From NCBI RefSeq assembly GCF_024138145.1, contig NZ_CP099997.1, positions 1,922,001 to 1,986,000 of the forward strand: a stretch of 64,000 bases of DNA, in the 5' to 3' direction. Under the pieces are notes generated by a model that saw only the letters and a program-made list of their open reading frames with translations, did no database searches and was not told the DNA's origin. Position 1 is the first letter of the stretch; every line of letters starts with the position of its first letter. Position numbers and translations under genes: made by a program. Below are positions 26,528-33,893 of the stretch, piece after piece. The stretch comes from Natronosalvus halobius. Lineage in GTDB: Archaea > Halobacteriota > Halobacteria > Halobacteriales > Natrialbaceae.

Positions 26528-27918
26528 GCGAAATCACCCAGGGAAGTAGTATCGGCCTGGTCGTCCGGTTCGGTTGCGCTCCCCTCGTCGGTACCCTCGG
26601 CTTCGGTTTCGGCGGCGACTTCCGCGACATCCGCCGTTTCGTCCGATTCGTCGGCTTCGAGCGCCGCTGCTGAGCCGCTGTCCTCGAGCGCCTCTGCCGC
26701 TTTGTCGCCCTCGAGCGCCTCCGCCGTCGCATCGTCCCCACCCGAGAGCGCGTCCGCGACGGTCTGGACGTCCTCCGGATCCCGTTCCGGGGCCGGGGCG
26801 AACGCCGACTCGTCGGACTCGAGGAGTTCCTCGACCCGCCGCTTCGTCGATTCGCGAACGTTCGCGTCGGCCACGTCGTCGTCTCGGACCGTCTGGTCGA
26901 TCTCGAGGGCCGCGTCGCTGAGTCCGAGTTCGCGAACGCGCTCGCGAACCGCCGCGTCGGGGTCCGCGAAGCTCACCGAAATCTCGGCGTCCTCGTCGGC
27001 GAGTTCCCGGCGGTCGTTCACCCGTGCGACGAGCGCACCACGCTCGAGGGCGAGTTCCTCGACGGCTGCGGGAGCGACCGGTCGACCCTCCCCCTCGACG
27101 GTGACGATCACGACCGCGTCCTCGAGGTCGTACTCCCGCACCCGTTCCTGGACCCGGTCGACGCCCTCCTCGTCCGCGAGGTCGACGTCGACGAAGACGA
27201 ACTCGCGGGTGCCGGGGATCGACCGTCGGCTGATCGCCACGTCGGAGTCGGAGTCGAACGTGACGAGGTTGTACCCCCGATCCTCGCGCTCGCTCGCGCT
27301 CGCACGCTCGGTCGACCCGCAGTAGGTGACCCAGGTGTCGGCCACCTCCGCGGTGTCGGCCGCGTGGTTGTCTCCGAGCAACATCGCGTCGAAGTCGACC
27401 GACGCCTCCTCGAGGACGGATTCGGTGTCCCAGTCGGCGTGGGCGAACGGTTCGAACAGGCCGTGGCTCACGAGGGCGGCGTGGTCGGCGTCGCCGGGAA
27501 TCGGGTCGAAGTCGTAGGCGAGGTCTTCGCGCCGTGAGCGGGGGACGAAGTCGAGGCCGTAGAAAGCCACGTCGTCGACCACGACCGGGTCGGGTCCGAG
27601 TCGGGTCGCCAGCCCCAGGTCGGCGAAGAGGTCGAGCCACTGGGCGTCCCGTTTGCCCTCGTGGTTGCCGACGACCGCCAGGAACGGAACCTCGGCGTCG
27701 GCCAGGCGCCGGAGCACCTCGACGGTTCCCTGAAGGTCGACCAGGCCGGGCCGGCGGTCGTGAAAGAGGTCTCCGGCGTGGATCACGGCGTCTACCTCGT
27801 CCTCGATGGCGTCCGTCGCGACGCTGTCGAAGGCCTCGAGAAAGTCCCGTCGGCGCTCGGGCGCGTTGTACTGCTGGTACCCGATGTGGGTGTCGCCCGT
27901 GTGTATCACCCGCGTCAT
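26524..27918 (-). CDS. mre11: DNA double-strand break repair nuclease Mre11
   Basis: A 464-residue calcineurin-like phosphoesterase, the nuclease of the Mre11-Rad50 complex. Metal-binding motifs are [28 protein letters not shown] and [11 protein letters not shown], then VSHGLFEPF and [10 protein letters not shown]. After the nuclease and capping domains comes an Asp/Glu/Ala-rich tail from about residue 350 that is low in complexity. First gene of the mre11-rad50 pair on the minus strand. The start at 27918 gives [11 protein letters not shown]. Confidence 0.96.
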   Translation of the reverse strand: MTRVIHTGDTHIGYQQYNAPERRRDFLEAFDSVATDAIEDEVDAVIHAGDLFHDRRPGLVDLQGTVEVLRRLADAEVPFLAVVGNHEGKRDAQWLDLFADLGLATRLGPDPVVVDDVAFYGLDFVPRSRREDLAYDFDPIPGDADHAALVSHGLFEPFAHADWDTESVLEEASVDFDAMLLGDNHAADTAEVADTWVTYCGSTERASASEREDRGYNLVTFDSDSDVAISRRSIPGTREFVFVDVDLADEEGVDRVQERVREYDLEDAVVIVTVEGEGRPVAPAAVEELALERGALVARVNDRRELADEDAEISVSFADPDAAVRERVRELGLSDAALEIDQTVRDDDVADANVRESTKRRVEELLESDESAFAPAPERDPEDVQTVADALSGGDDATAEALEGDKAAEALEDSGSAAALEADESDETADVAEVAAETEAEGTDEGSATEPDDQADTTSLGDFA

Positions 27919-28021
27919 CTACGACGACATTGTGCGTCGTCGACTAAAGGGGTTCCGCGACCGGGCCGAAAGTGAAAGATCGGTTTGCATTCGAGTTCGA
28001 GTTCGAGGTCCGAACGAGTGA

Positions 28022-28291
28022 TCAGTTCTCGAGTTCGAGCGAGTAGAGTCGCTTGCGGGCGTCCGAAAAGGAAAAACGAGACGCGACGACGTTCTGCTCC
28101 TCGAGTCGACTGAGGGCGTAGCGGACGGTTCGCGGCGGCAACAGGCTCTCCTGAGCGATCTGTTTCTGGGTCATCGTGTCGTTGTACTCGAGAACCTTCG
28201 CGACGAGTTTCGCGCTCGGCGGCAGGTCGCGGACATCTTCCCACGTCCCTCGCTCCGGCTCTTCTCCCTGAAACGATTCTGAGACACTCAT
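28022..28291 (-). CDS. Small winged-helix transcriptional regulator
   Basis: An 89-residue protein. After a short acidic leader, DLPPSAKLVAKVLEYNDTMT and KQIAQESLLPPRTVRYALSRL make a typical helix-turn-helix, and SRFSFSDARKRLYSLE is the wing. The protein is a single DNA-binding domain with no sensor region. It is transcribed away from the proteasome-activating nucleotidase gene and shares its promoter region, which contains two palindromes. Control of itself or of pan is possible (inference). It lies about 100 bp upstream of mre11 on the same strand. Confidence 0.85.
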   Translation of the reverse strand: MSVSESFQGEEPERGTWEDVRDLPPSAKLVAKVLEYNDTMTQKQIAQESLLPPRTVRYALSRLEEQNVVASRFSFSDARKRLYSLELEN

Positions 28292-28321
28292 ACACGACCA
28301 CCTTCCGCATACAGCGTGATA

Positions 28322-28342
28322 ATATTTTCTGTTTCAGAATAT
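28322..28342. promoter_or_regulatory. AT-rich inverted repeat, candidate operator
   Basis: TTCTG and CAGAA arms around a TTT centre (28327-28339), extended outward by ATAT-type pairs with one unpaired base. It lies 30-50 bp upstream of the winged-helix gene start at 28291, overlapping where its promoter would be. Confidence 0.45.
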
Positions 28343-28343
28343 G

Positions 28344-28364
28344 CTCCATGGTTATTCCACGGAG
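28344..28364. promoter_or_regulatory. GC-rich inverted repeat, candidate operator
   Basis: CTCCATGG at 28344-28351 pairs with CCACGGAG at 28357-28364, seven of eight positions, around a five-base spacer. It lies between the divergent winged-helix and pan genes, upstream of the likely pan TATA box. Confidence 0.45.
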
Positions 28365-28386
28365 GGGGTGTATCTACCCGAAGTCT

Positions 28387-28393
28387 CTTATGA
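28387..28393 (+). promoter_or_regulatory. TATA-like element of pan
   Basis: CTTATGA centred about 26 bp before the ATG at 28416, which would give a leaderless mRNA. The match to a TATA consensus is modest, but the spacing supports the internal start over the ATG at 28341. Confidence 0.4.
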
Positions 28394-28415
28394 TGGAATG
28401 CCCTACCAGTGCGTA

Positions 28416-29633
28416 ATGACCGATACTGTGGACGACGTCGAAGTCCCGTACGACGAGGACGAGGCGTCTCAACAGGAGAAAATACGCGCCCTCGAGGAGC
28501 GCCTGGAACTCCTCGAGTCCCAGAACGAGGAGATGCGGGACAAGCTCCTCGACGCGAACGCCGAGAACAACAAGTACCAGCAGAAACTCGAGCGTCTGAC
28601 CCACGAGAACAAGAAGCTCAAGCAGTCGCCGCTGTTCGTCGCCACCGTCCAGGAGATGACCGACGAGGGCGTCATTATCAAACAGCACGGCAACAACCAG
28701 GAGGCGCTGACCGAGGTCACCGAGGAGATGCGCGGCGACTTAGAGCCCGACGCCCGCGTCGCCGTCAACAATTCGCTGTCGATCGTCAAGTCCCTCTCGA
28801 ACGAGACCGACGTCCGGGCCCGGGTGATGGAAGTCACCGAGAGTCCCGACGTGAGCTACGAGGACATCGGCGGCCTCGACGAGCAGATGCAGGAAGTTCG
28901 CGAAACCGTCGAGATGCCACTGAAGAGCCCCGAGATGTTCGACGAGGTCGGCATCGATCCGCCGAGCGGCGTCCTGCTCTACGGGCCGCCGGGTACGGGG
29001 AAGACAATGCTCGCCAAAGCGGTCGCCAACCAGACCGACGCGACGTTCATCAAGATGGCCGGCTCCGAACTCGTCCACAAGTTCATCGGAGAGGGTGCGA
29101 AGTTGGTCCGTGACCTCTTCGATGTCGCCCGCGAGCACGAACCTGCCGTCATCTTCATCGACGAAATTGACGCCATCGCCGCCAAGCGTACCGAGTCGAA
29201 GACCTCCGGCGACGCCGAGGTCCAGCGGACGATGATGCAGCTGCTGAGCGAGATGGACGGCTTCGAAGAGCGCGGTGACATCCGCATCATCGCGGCCACG
29301 AACCGCTTCGACATGCTCGACCGTGCGATTCTCCGTCCTGGACGGTTCGACCGCCTCATCGAGGTCCCGAAGCCGACCGAGGACGGCCGCGAACTGATCT
29401 TCCAAATCCACACCCGGAACATGAACGTCGCCGACGACGTCGACTTCACCCAGCTGGCCGCCGAGACGCCCGAGGCCTCCGGGGCCGACGTCAAGGCCAT
29501 CTGCACCGAGGCCGGGATGTTCGCCATCCGCGACGACCGCACGGAGATCCGGATGAAGGACTTCTACGACGCCTGGGAGAAAGTCCAGGCCGAGTCCACC
29601 GAGGACCCCGAGGTCTCGAAGACGTTCGCCTGA
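28416..29633 (+). CDS. pan: Proteasome-activating nucleotidase (PAN)
   Basis: Hexameric AAA ATPase that unfolds substrates, including SAMP-tagged proteins, for the 20S proteasome. 405 residues from the ATG at 28416, whose MTDTVDDVEVPYD beginning agrees with haloarchaeal PanA as I recall it. The upstream frame to 28341 is out of family. An N-terminal coiled coil (residues about 15-60) is followed by the OB domain (SPLFVATVQEMTDEGVI), Walker A LLYGPPGTGKTMLAKAVA, Walker B AVIFIDEIDAIA, and the arginine-finger region DRAILRPGRFDRLIEVP. The C-terminus ends KTFA instead of the HbYX motif (hydrophobic-Tyr-any residue) that opens the proteasome gate. Confidence 0.96.
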   Translation: MTDTVDDVEVPYDEDEASQQEKIRALEERLELLESQNEEMRDKLLDANAENNKYQQKLERLTHENKKLKQSPLFVATVQEMTDEGVIIKQHGNNQEALTEVTEEMRGDLEPDARVAVNNSLSIVKSLSNETDVRARVMEVTESPDVSYEDIGGLDEQMQEVRETVEMPLKSPEMFDEVGIDPPSGVLLYGPPGTGKTMLAKAVANQTDATFIKMAGSELVHKFIGEGAKLVRDLFDVAREHEPAVIFIDEIDAIAAKRTESKTSGDAEVQRTMMQLLSEMDGFEERGDIRIIAATNRFDMLDRAILRPGRFDRLIEVPKPTEDGRELIFQIHTRNMNVADDVDFTQLAAETPEASGADVKAICTEAGMFAIRDDRTEIRMKDFYDAWEKVQAESTEDPEVSKTFA

Positions 29634-29715
29634 GCCTCGAGCGAGATCCTTTTCGCGTTCGCGTTTTACTCGATAGTCGAATCCGTGAGTACCCGCAGTG
29701 AAAACGAACGGGAGC

Positions 29716-29853
29716 CTACAGCGTCGCGAAAAGGGCCCAGGGAACCAGGAACAACGCGACGGTCATCAGCCCGAGTATCGCCAGATAGCCCGCGCCCGTC
29801 CCGAGGGCCGTGAGCCACGTCGGATGCTCGTACGCCGAGAGATCGAGTGCCAT
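29716..29853 (-). CDS. Small membrane protein, 45 residues
   Basis: Starts MALDLSAYEHPTWLTAL and consists mainly of one long hydrophobic helix (about residues 17-43, GYLAILGLMTVALFLVPW). The start at 29853 is set by a TATA element 25 bp upstream. Continuing the frame to 29955 would add basic, non-family sequence. Divergent from the GMP synthase subunit gene. Function unknown. The pattern of a short acidic head and a single helix resembles small conserved haloarchaeal membrane proteins. Confidence 0.7.
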   Translation of the reverse strand: MALDLSAYEHPTWLTALGTGAGYLAILGLMTVALFLVPWALFATL

Positions 29854-29873
29854 ACCCGATTCTCCGCCGACGC

Positions 29874-29883
29874 GGATATAAAC
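29874..29883 (-). promoter_or_regulatory. TATA element of the 45-residue membrane protein
   Basis: Reads GTTTATATCC on the minus strand, centred 25 bp before the ATG at 29853. This is a strong match at leaderless spacing. Confidence 0.65.
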
Positions 29884-29914
29884 GTACCGGGAACGCCAGC
29901 CATCGTTCGGACCG

Positions 29915-29922
29915 TTTTTATC
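29915..29922 (+). promoter_or_regulatory. TATA element of guaA glutaminase subunit
   Basis: TTTTTATC centred 27 bp before the ATG at 29946. It supports that start over the upstream in-frame codon at 29847. Confidence 0.6.
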
Positions 29923-29945
29923 GCTCGAGTGGCTACCTCGCTGCA

Positions 29946-30515
29946 ATGACGACAATCGCCGTGGTGGACAATCACGGACAGTTCACCCACCTGGAACAGC
30001 GCGCGCTGCGCGACCTCGGCGTCGACTGCACGCTCGTCGACAACGAGACGCCGCCCGAAGACGTCGAGGCCGACGGCATCGTCCTCTCGGGTGGCCCCGA
30101 CATGGACGGCATCGGCCAGAGTGCCGCTTACCTCGAGGACGACCGCCCCGTCCTGGGCATCTGTCTCGGTATGCAGCTCATGGCCGTCGAACTCGGCGGC
30201 GAGGTCGGCAGCGGCGACTACGGTGGCTACGCCGACGTCACCGTCGACGTGCTCGAGGCGGACGATCCGCTCGTCGGCTCGCTGGCCCCCGAAACGCGCG
30301 TCTGGGCGAGTCACGCAGACGAGGTCAAAACGCTGCCCGAGGGATTCACTTGCACGGCCTCGAGCGACGTCTGCGGCGTCGAGGCCATGAGCGACACCGA
30401 CCGGGACCTCTACGGCGTCCAGTGGCACCCAGAGGTGGCCCACACCGAAGAGGGCGAGGAAGTGTTCGAAAACTTCCTCGAGATCTGTCTGGCGTCGGCG
30501 GAAGCGACACACTGA
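29946..30515 (+). CDS. guaAA: GMP synthase, glutamine amidotransferase subunit
   Basis: Supplies ammonia from glutamine for the conversion of XMP to GMP. In archaea this is a separate protein from the ATP-pyrophosphatase subunit, which is not in this window. The 189 residues have the class I glutaminase triad: Cys73 in GICLGMQLMA, and His161 and Glu163 in YGVQWHPEVAHTE. VLSGGPDMDGIGQ is also typical. The start at 29946 (MTTIAVVDNHGQF) is supported by the TATA box and the family N-terminus. Confidence 0.95.
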   Translation: MTTIAVVDNHGQFTHLEQRALRDLGVDCTLVDNETPPEDVEADGIVLSGGPDMDGIGQSAAYLEDDRPVLGICLGMQLMAVELGGEVGSGDYGGYADVTVDVLEADDPLVGSLAPETRVWASHADEVKTLPEGFTCTASSDVCGVEAMSDTDRDLYGVQWHPEVAHTEEGEEVFENFLEICLASAEATH

Positions 30516-30570
30516 CGGCCACCCCATCGAGTCTGCCGTCTCCTGCCGTCCCCTGGCGGCTCGAGGCTAC

Positions 30571-31608
30571 TCATTCTCCGGCTGATTCACTCTCCGGCTC
30601 GGATCGATCACCGACCACCCGATACGTCCGCCCCCGCTTGCTGCCGACGGCTTCGATCAGATCGTAGTGAACCATCTTCGTCAGGTAGTTCCGCAGCGTC
30701 CGCGACGTCTTGGGATCGTCTACCCGTCGCTCGTACTCGGCGTAGAGCGCACGCGGTTCGATCTCGCCCGCCTCGTCGATGACGTCGTAGAGCACCCGCT
30801 GGTGTTCGATCAGGCCGTCGATGGTCTCCCGACGAATCGCCTCCCTGGTGTCGGGAATCGCCTCCTGGAGCGCCTCGTCCGAGAGCGTCCCGTCGCCGCG
30901 GCGCGTCTCGAGTCGAGCCGCCGAGCGCAGGATGCCGATGGCGACGCGGGCGTCGCCGCCCGCCGCCTGTGCGATCAGCTGTAGCTGGTCGTCCTCGACG
31001 GTGCCCGGTTCGAGACCCTGCTTCGCCCGTTCTCGAAGGATCGCGACCAGTTCCTCGGTCGAATAGCGGTCGAACTGCACGCGCGTCCCGGCGCGCAGGC
31101 GAGAGCGGACGCGGTCGTCGAACCCGGCGAAGAGTTCGGCCTCGCGGTTGGCGATCAACACCAGCGACAGGTGGCCGAGCCGGTGGAGGTCGTACAGGGC
31201 CGTCGTCTCCTCGAGCTGGTCGACCTCGTCGAGGATGGCGACGACGGGCTGGTCGTTCGCCGCTGCGAGGCGGTCGAACAGTTCGTCCTTCGGCGTCGAG
31301 CGATGGACCTCGAGCGCGAGTCCAAGCGCGTCGAGGATCGCGTACAGCACGCGATACCGAGTGTGGTCCTGCCAACAGTTGACGTAGGCGACCTGCACGT
31401 CGGGTCGCTTTTCCTGCAACCGGTCGAGCGTGTAGCGCGCGATGCAGGTCTTGCCGACGCCCGTCGGCCCCAGCAGAAAGGTCGTCTCCGGTCGATCCCC
31501 GCGGAGAATCGGCTCGAGCGTTTCCGAGAGGTGGGAGACCTCGTCGTGACGGTGGACCACCTCACTCGGGACGAAGTCCTCCTGGAGGACGCGCGGATCG
31601 ACGATCAC
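30571..31608 (-). CDS. Orc1/Cdc6 family replication initiator, short type
   Basis: AAA+ protein that binds origins and loads MCM helicase, or a paralogue of it. 345 residues from a GTG at 31608 (VIVDPRVLQEDFVPSEVVHR). Walker A GPTGVGKT is at 47-54 and Walker B LDEVD at 126-130. Sensor 2 is in the GGDARVAIGILRSAAR segment, and a C-terminal winged helix spans about 265-335. A GTG six codons upstream is possible, but a TATA box 30 bp before 31608 favours the inner start. No origin recognition boxes were found in the adjacent gap, so this may be one of the orphan Orc paralogues common in haloarchaea. Confidence 0.92.
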   Translation of the reverse strand: MIVDPRVLQEDFVPSEVVHRHDEVSHLSETLEPILRGDRPETTFLLGPTGVGKTCIARYTLDRLQEKRPDVQVAYVNCWQDHTRYRVLYAILDALGLALEVHRSTPKDELFDRLAAANDQPVVAILDEVDQLEETTALYDLHRLGHLSLVLIANREAELFAGFDDRVRSRLRAGTRVQFDRYSTEELVAILRERAKQGLEPGTVEDDQLQLIAQAAGGDARVAIGILRSAARLETRRGDGTLSDEALQEAIPDTREAIRRETIDGLIEHQRVLYDVIDEAGEIEPRALYAEYERRVDDPKTSRTLRNYLTKMVHYDLIEAVGSKRGRTYRVVGDRSEPESESAGE

Positions 31609-31633
31609 GATACGACGAGTGTGCACTCGAGTA

Positions 31634-31642
31634 CCTTAAACG
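31634..31642 (-). promoter_or_regulatory. TATA element of the orc1/cdc6 gene
   Basis: Reads CGTTTAAGG on the minus strand, centred about 30 bp before the GTG at 31608 and only 12 bp before the alternative GTG at 31626. This spacing decides for the inner start. Confidence 0.5.
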
Positions 31643-32702
31643 GTCGTGGCTCGCCGCGTGCACTCTCCATACCAGCGTTTTCGACGCAAGGTGTACTCAC
31701 TCACTACCGAGACGAGAGGCCCGCGTTCGTCTAGTTTGTCACGCGTCCAGGCCCAATCGACCAGTATTCGTATATCGTTATACAGTATATTTATCGATGA
31801 GCCCGTATTGCGACGCGGTCCTAAATGAGACCCACACGACTGTCTCGCTGATCGACGTAGCCTCTATCCAGAGGCGCGGGAATTCATACCCTGGTGAAAA
31901 ATTGTGTTTGCGATCCGTGAGCACTCTCGTGCGGTGGACCGACTGCCGACAGTCGAATAGACGAACAACTGGCTGTTCTACGATTGCAACCCCCATCACC
32001 GCCAGGTGCAACCAGGATCCATCGATTATCTGCACTGCGTACGTTCGAAGAGTGGTCGTCTCGTTTGCGGACCCAACGAAATGTGGAACAGTAGCAACTG
32101 TACGAAAACGACTGGGGCGCCCGGCACCCACAGCAAAGTTGCACCGATCGACCCACCGTTCGCGAAATCTGTCCTGGCGCCGTAGACCCTCGATTGTTGG
32201 ACCGAACATTGTCCTCCTCGTCCAGGCTAGTTCGAAAAATCGGGCTCACGCTCGAGTTCGTTCGCTCAGGAGAACCAGATATGAGTATCGTTCGTGACCG
32301 GCTGACCTGAACGCATTATCACAATCGTTCGCGAGTAGAGACTCGAGTAGCGTTTCGGTGGTTTGGCACGATTGAGCAAATCACATTCTCGAAGCCCGGG
32401 CCGTCGAATGTGGCCGCTAGACGAGTTTACTCGTTCGAGAGGGAGTACTAGCACACCCTAGCCAATGCCTCGAATATGCGCTCATTGGACTTCCATCTCC
32501 CTGGCCACCCGGCCTCACGTGATGATTCGGCAGCTGAATCGGACGAATGGCCGGACCGACACGGGCCAGATAAATCATATAATGGTATATTAAATCCGGC
32601 CTGGAGGCACTACTCGGGCCTCGGGGGCTCGAAACGAGTGAGTCGGGCATCGTTCTCGCCACGCCACAGGGTCTGACGGAACAATGTGGCCCGTCGACCG
32701 TG
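31643..32702. other. Gene-poor, lower-GC intergenic region next to orc1/cdc6
   Basis: About 1.06 kb without a convincing gene. Base composition is clearly less GC-rich than the flanks, with AT-rich islands at 31765-31800 and 32570-32598. Open frames on the minus strand (31778-32209 and 31884-32249) translate to basic, Arg/Ser/Cys-rich sequence without motifs. I looked for haloarchaeal origin recognition boxes (TTCCA...GAAAC followed by a G run) and for transposase remnants and saw neither. An inactive origin, a decayed gene or an untranslated RNA gene are all possible. Confidence 0.45.
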
Positions 32703-32733
32703 GTTTCTTTACCACCGGCCGACACCCTCCGGT

Positions 32734-33120
32734 ATGGACGAGGTTTCACTCGGCGTTCCGGAACCGGTGCTCGAGCGACTGCCTGACGAGAGCGGCGACG
32801 CGGCGATGGACATGCAACAGGCCGTCGCCGGCTGGGAGAGCCGATTGAATCGCGCTATCGAGGAGGCCGACGACGACGCGGAAGCCGCCGGCCACGTCCT
32901 CGACGCGATCGAACACTTCGAGGAACGCCTCGAGACCTACGACGCGTTCGTCCCCGAGCTACGGGCGTGGGGGCAGTCACCGATTTACGCCATCGCGTGG
33001 CGAACGCTCTACGCGGACGTCATCGCACAGCTGTACGAACACGACGACCTCGCGACGTACCTCGACCGTGAGCGAAACTCCCGGCTGGTCCAGGACGGGA
33101 TTCGTCTCCGGGACCGGTGA
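32734..33120 (+). CDS. Conserved-type haloarchaeal protein, helical, unknown function
   Basis: 128 residues beginning MDEVSLGVPEPVLERL, acidic and predicted mostly helical (AVAGWESRLNRAIEEADDD, HVLDAIEHFEERLETYDAF). It contains tryptophans in WGQSPIYAIAWRTLYADVI. No motif or membrane segment is recognised. TTTCTTTA at 32703-32711 sits about 27 bp before the ATG at 32734 and supports a leaderless start there, not at 32686. It is followed directly by the next gene on the same strand. Confidence 0.75.
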   Translation: MDEVSLGVPEPVLERLPDESGDAAMDMQQAVAGWESRLNRAIEEADDDAEAAGHVLDAIEHFEERLETYDAFVPELRAWGQSPIYAIAWRTLYADVIAQLYEHDDLATYLDRERNSRLVQDGIRLRDR

Positions 33121-33213
33121 GTGCTGACAGTCGATCAGATAGTCTTCCGTTCAAACCGATCGGTTGCGAATGCAGACGCAACGATTTTCTCCGCATCTAC
33201 GGTAGAGAGGGGC

Positions 33214-33684
33214 GTGAACGCGAGGGACGAGGACGGCGCTGACCTGGACGCGACGACGCGGCTTCGCCGACGCGTGCTCCCGACACTGCACCGAATCAAA
33301 GAGCCGCTGGGCGGGTTTGCCACGTGTACTCAACACCCGTCGGAGTACGTTGGGACCATCGAACGCGACCTGCGAGCGTTTCGACCGGACCTCGAGGCGA
33401 TGGCGTTTGCACCCGAACCGATCGCCTCGCTGAAGGTCCACGAGGACGGCCGCTTTTCGGCTGGAAGCTGGGTACGACGACGATCGCCGCTGGCCGACTG
33501 GCAGCTACACGTGACCCTGTTCCAGGACGGGCGAGACGCCATCGAGGTGTTTGCCCACCGGGAGTACTCCTGGCTTCGCCACCCCTACAAGCACTACGTC
33601 GGTGATGGCTGGGATACGTCGGGAGGTGTCGAACGGATGCGGTCGCTGTTGCGGGGTCACGGGATCGAGTTCGTCGTGGACTAG
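33214..33684 (+). CDS. Hypothetical haloarchaeal protein
   Basis: About 156 residues from the GTG at 33214 (VNARDEDGADLDATTRLRR). The frame is open back to a GTG at 33121, directly after the stop of the preceding gene, but those first 31 codons encode basic, low-acid sequence. GAGGGG just before 33214 could serve as a ribosome-binding site. Recognisable segments are TLHRIKEPLGGFATCTQHP and a Trp-rich C-terminal half (WQLHVTLFQDGRDAIEVFAH, EYSWLRHPYKHY) that looks like a compact alpha/beta domain. No function is known to me, and the start is uncertain. Confidence 0.7.
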   Translation: MNARDEDGADLDATTRLRRRVLPTLHRIKEPLGGFATCTQHPSEYVGTIERDLRAFRPDLEAMAFAPEPIASLKVHEDGRFSAGSWVRRRSPLADWQLHVTLFQDGRDAIEVFAHREYSWLRHPYKHYVGDGWDTSGGVERMRSLLRGHGIEFVVD

Positions 33685-33708
33685 ACGAGGCCAGCGCGGC
33701 GGACCGCC

Positions 33709-33810
33709 CCTCGAGACCTTTCGTACTGTGTCTCGACACGTCCCCGTTGTGCGTCTCGAGACTTTTCGTACCGTACCGTGCCTCGAGACCTTTCGTACCG
33801 TGCCTCGAGA
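33709..33810. repeat. Imperfect direct repeats upstream of glycosyltransferase
   Basis: A unit of about 22 bp, CCTCGAGACCTTTCGTACYG, occurs at 33709-33730 (one mismatch), in variant form at 33752-33775, and at 33780-33802, with a partial fourth copy from 33801. The spacing is irregular. The block lies between the hypothetical protein gene and the glycosyltransferase start at 33894. Confidence 0.7.
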
Positions 33811-33893
33811 GGCCTCGTTTTCACCTCTCGAAACGAGCCCGAGAACGTATCGACAACGCAACCTATTCGGTCCCCGCGTTCGAACCACGGCTC

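Noticed and set aside
28341-28415. Upstream ATG of the PAN gene at 28341
   Set aside because: The extra 25 codons are not family sequence and overlap the palindromes and TATA region. The internal ATG at 28416 fits.
31778-32209. 143-codon frame in the gene-poor region
   Set aside because: The product is basic and rich in Arg and Ser, lacks the acidic bias of real genes here, and has no motif or promoter.
31643-32702. Replication origin boxes beside orc1/cdc6
   Set aside because: I searched by eye for the TTCCA...GAAAC core with a G run and found none, so an origin is not claimed.
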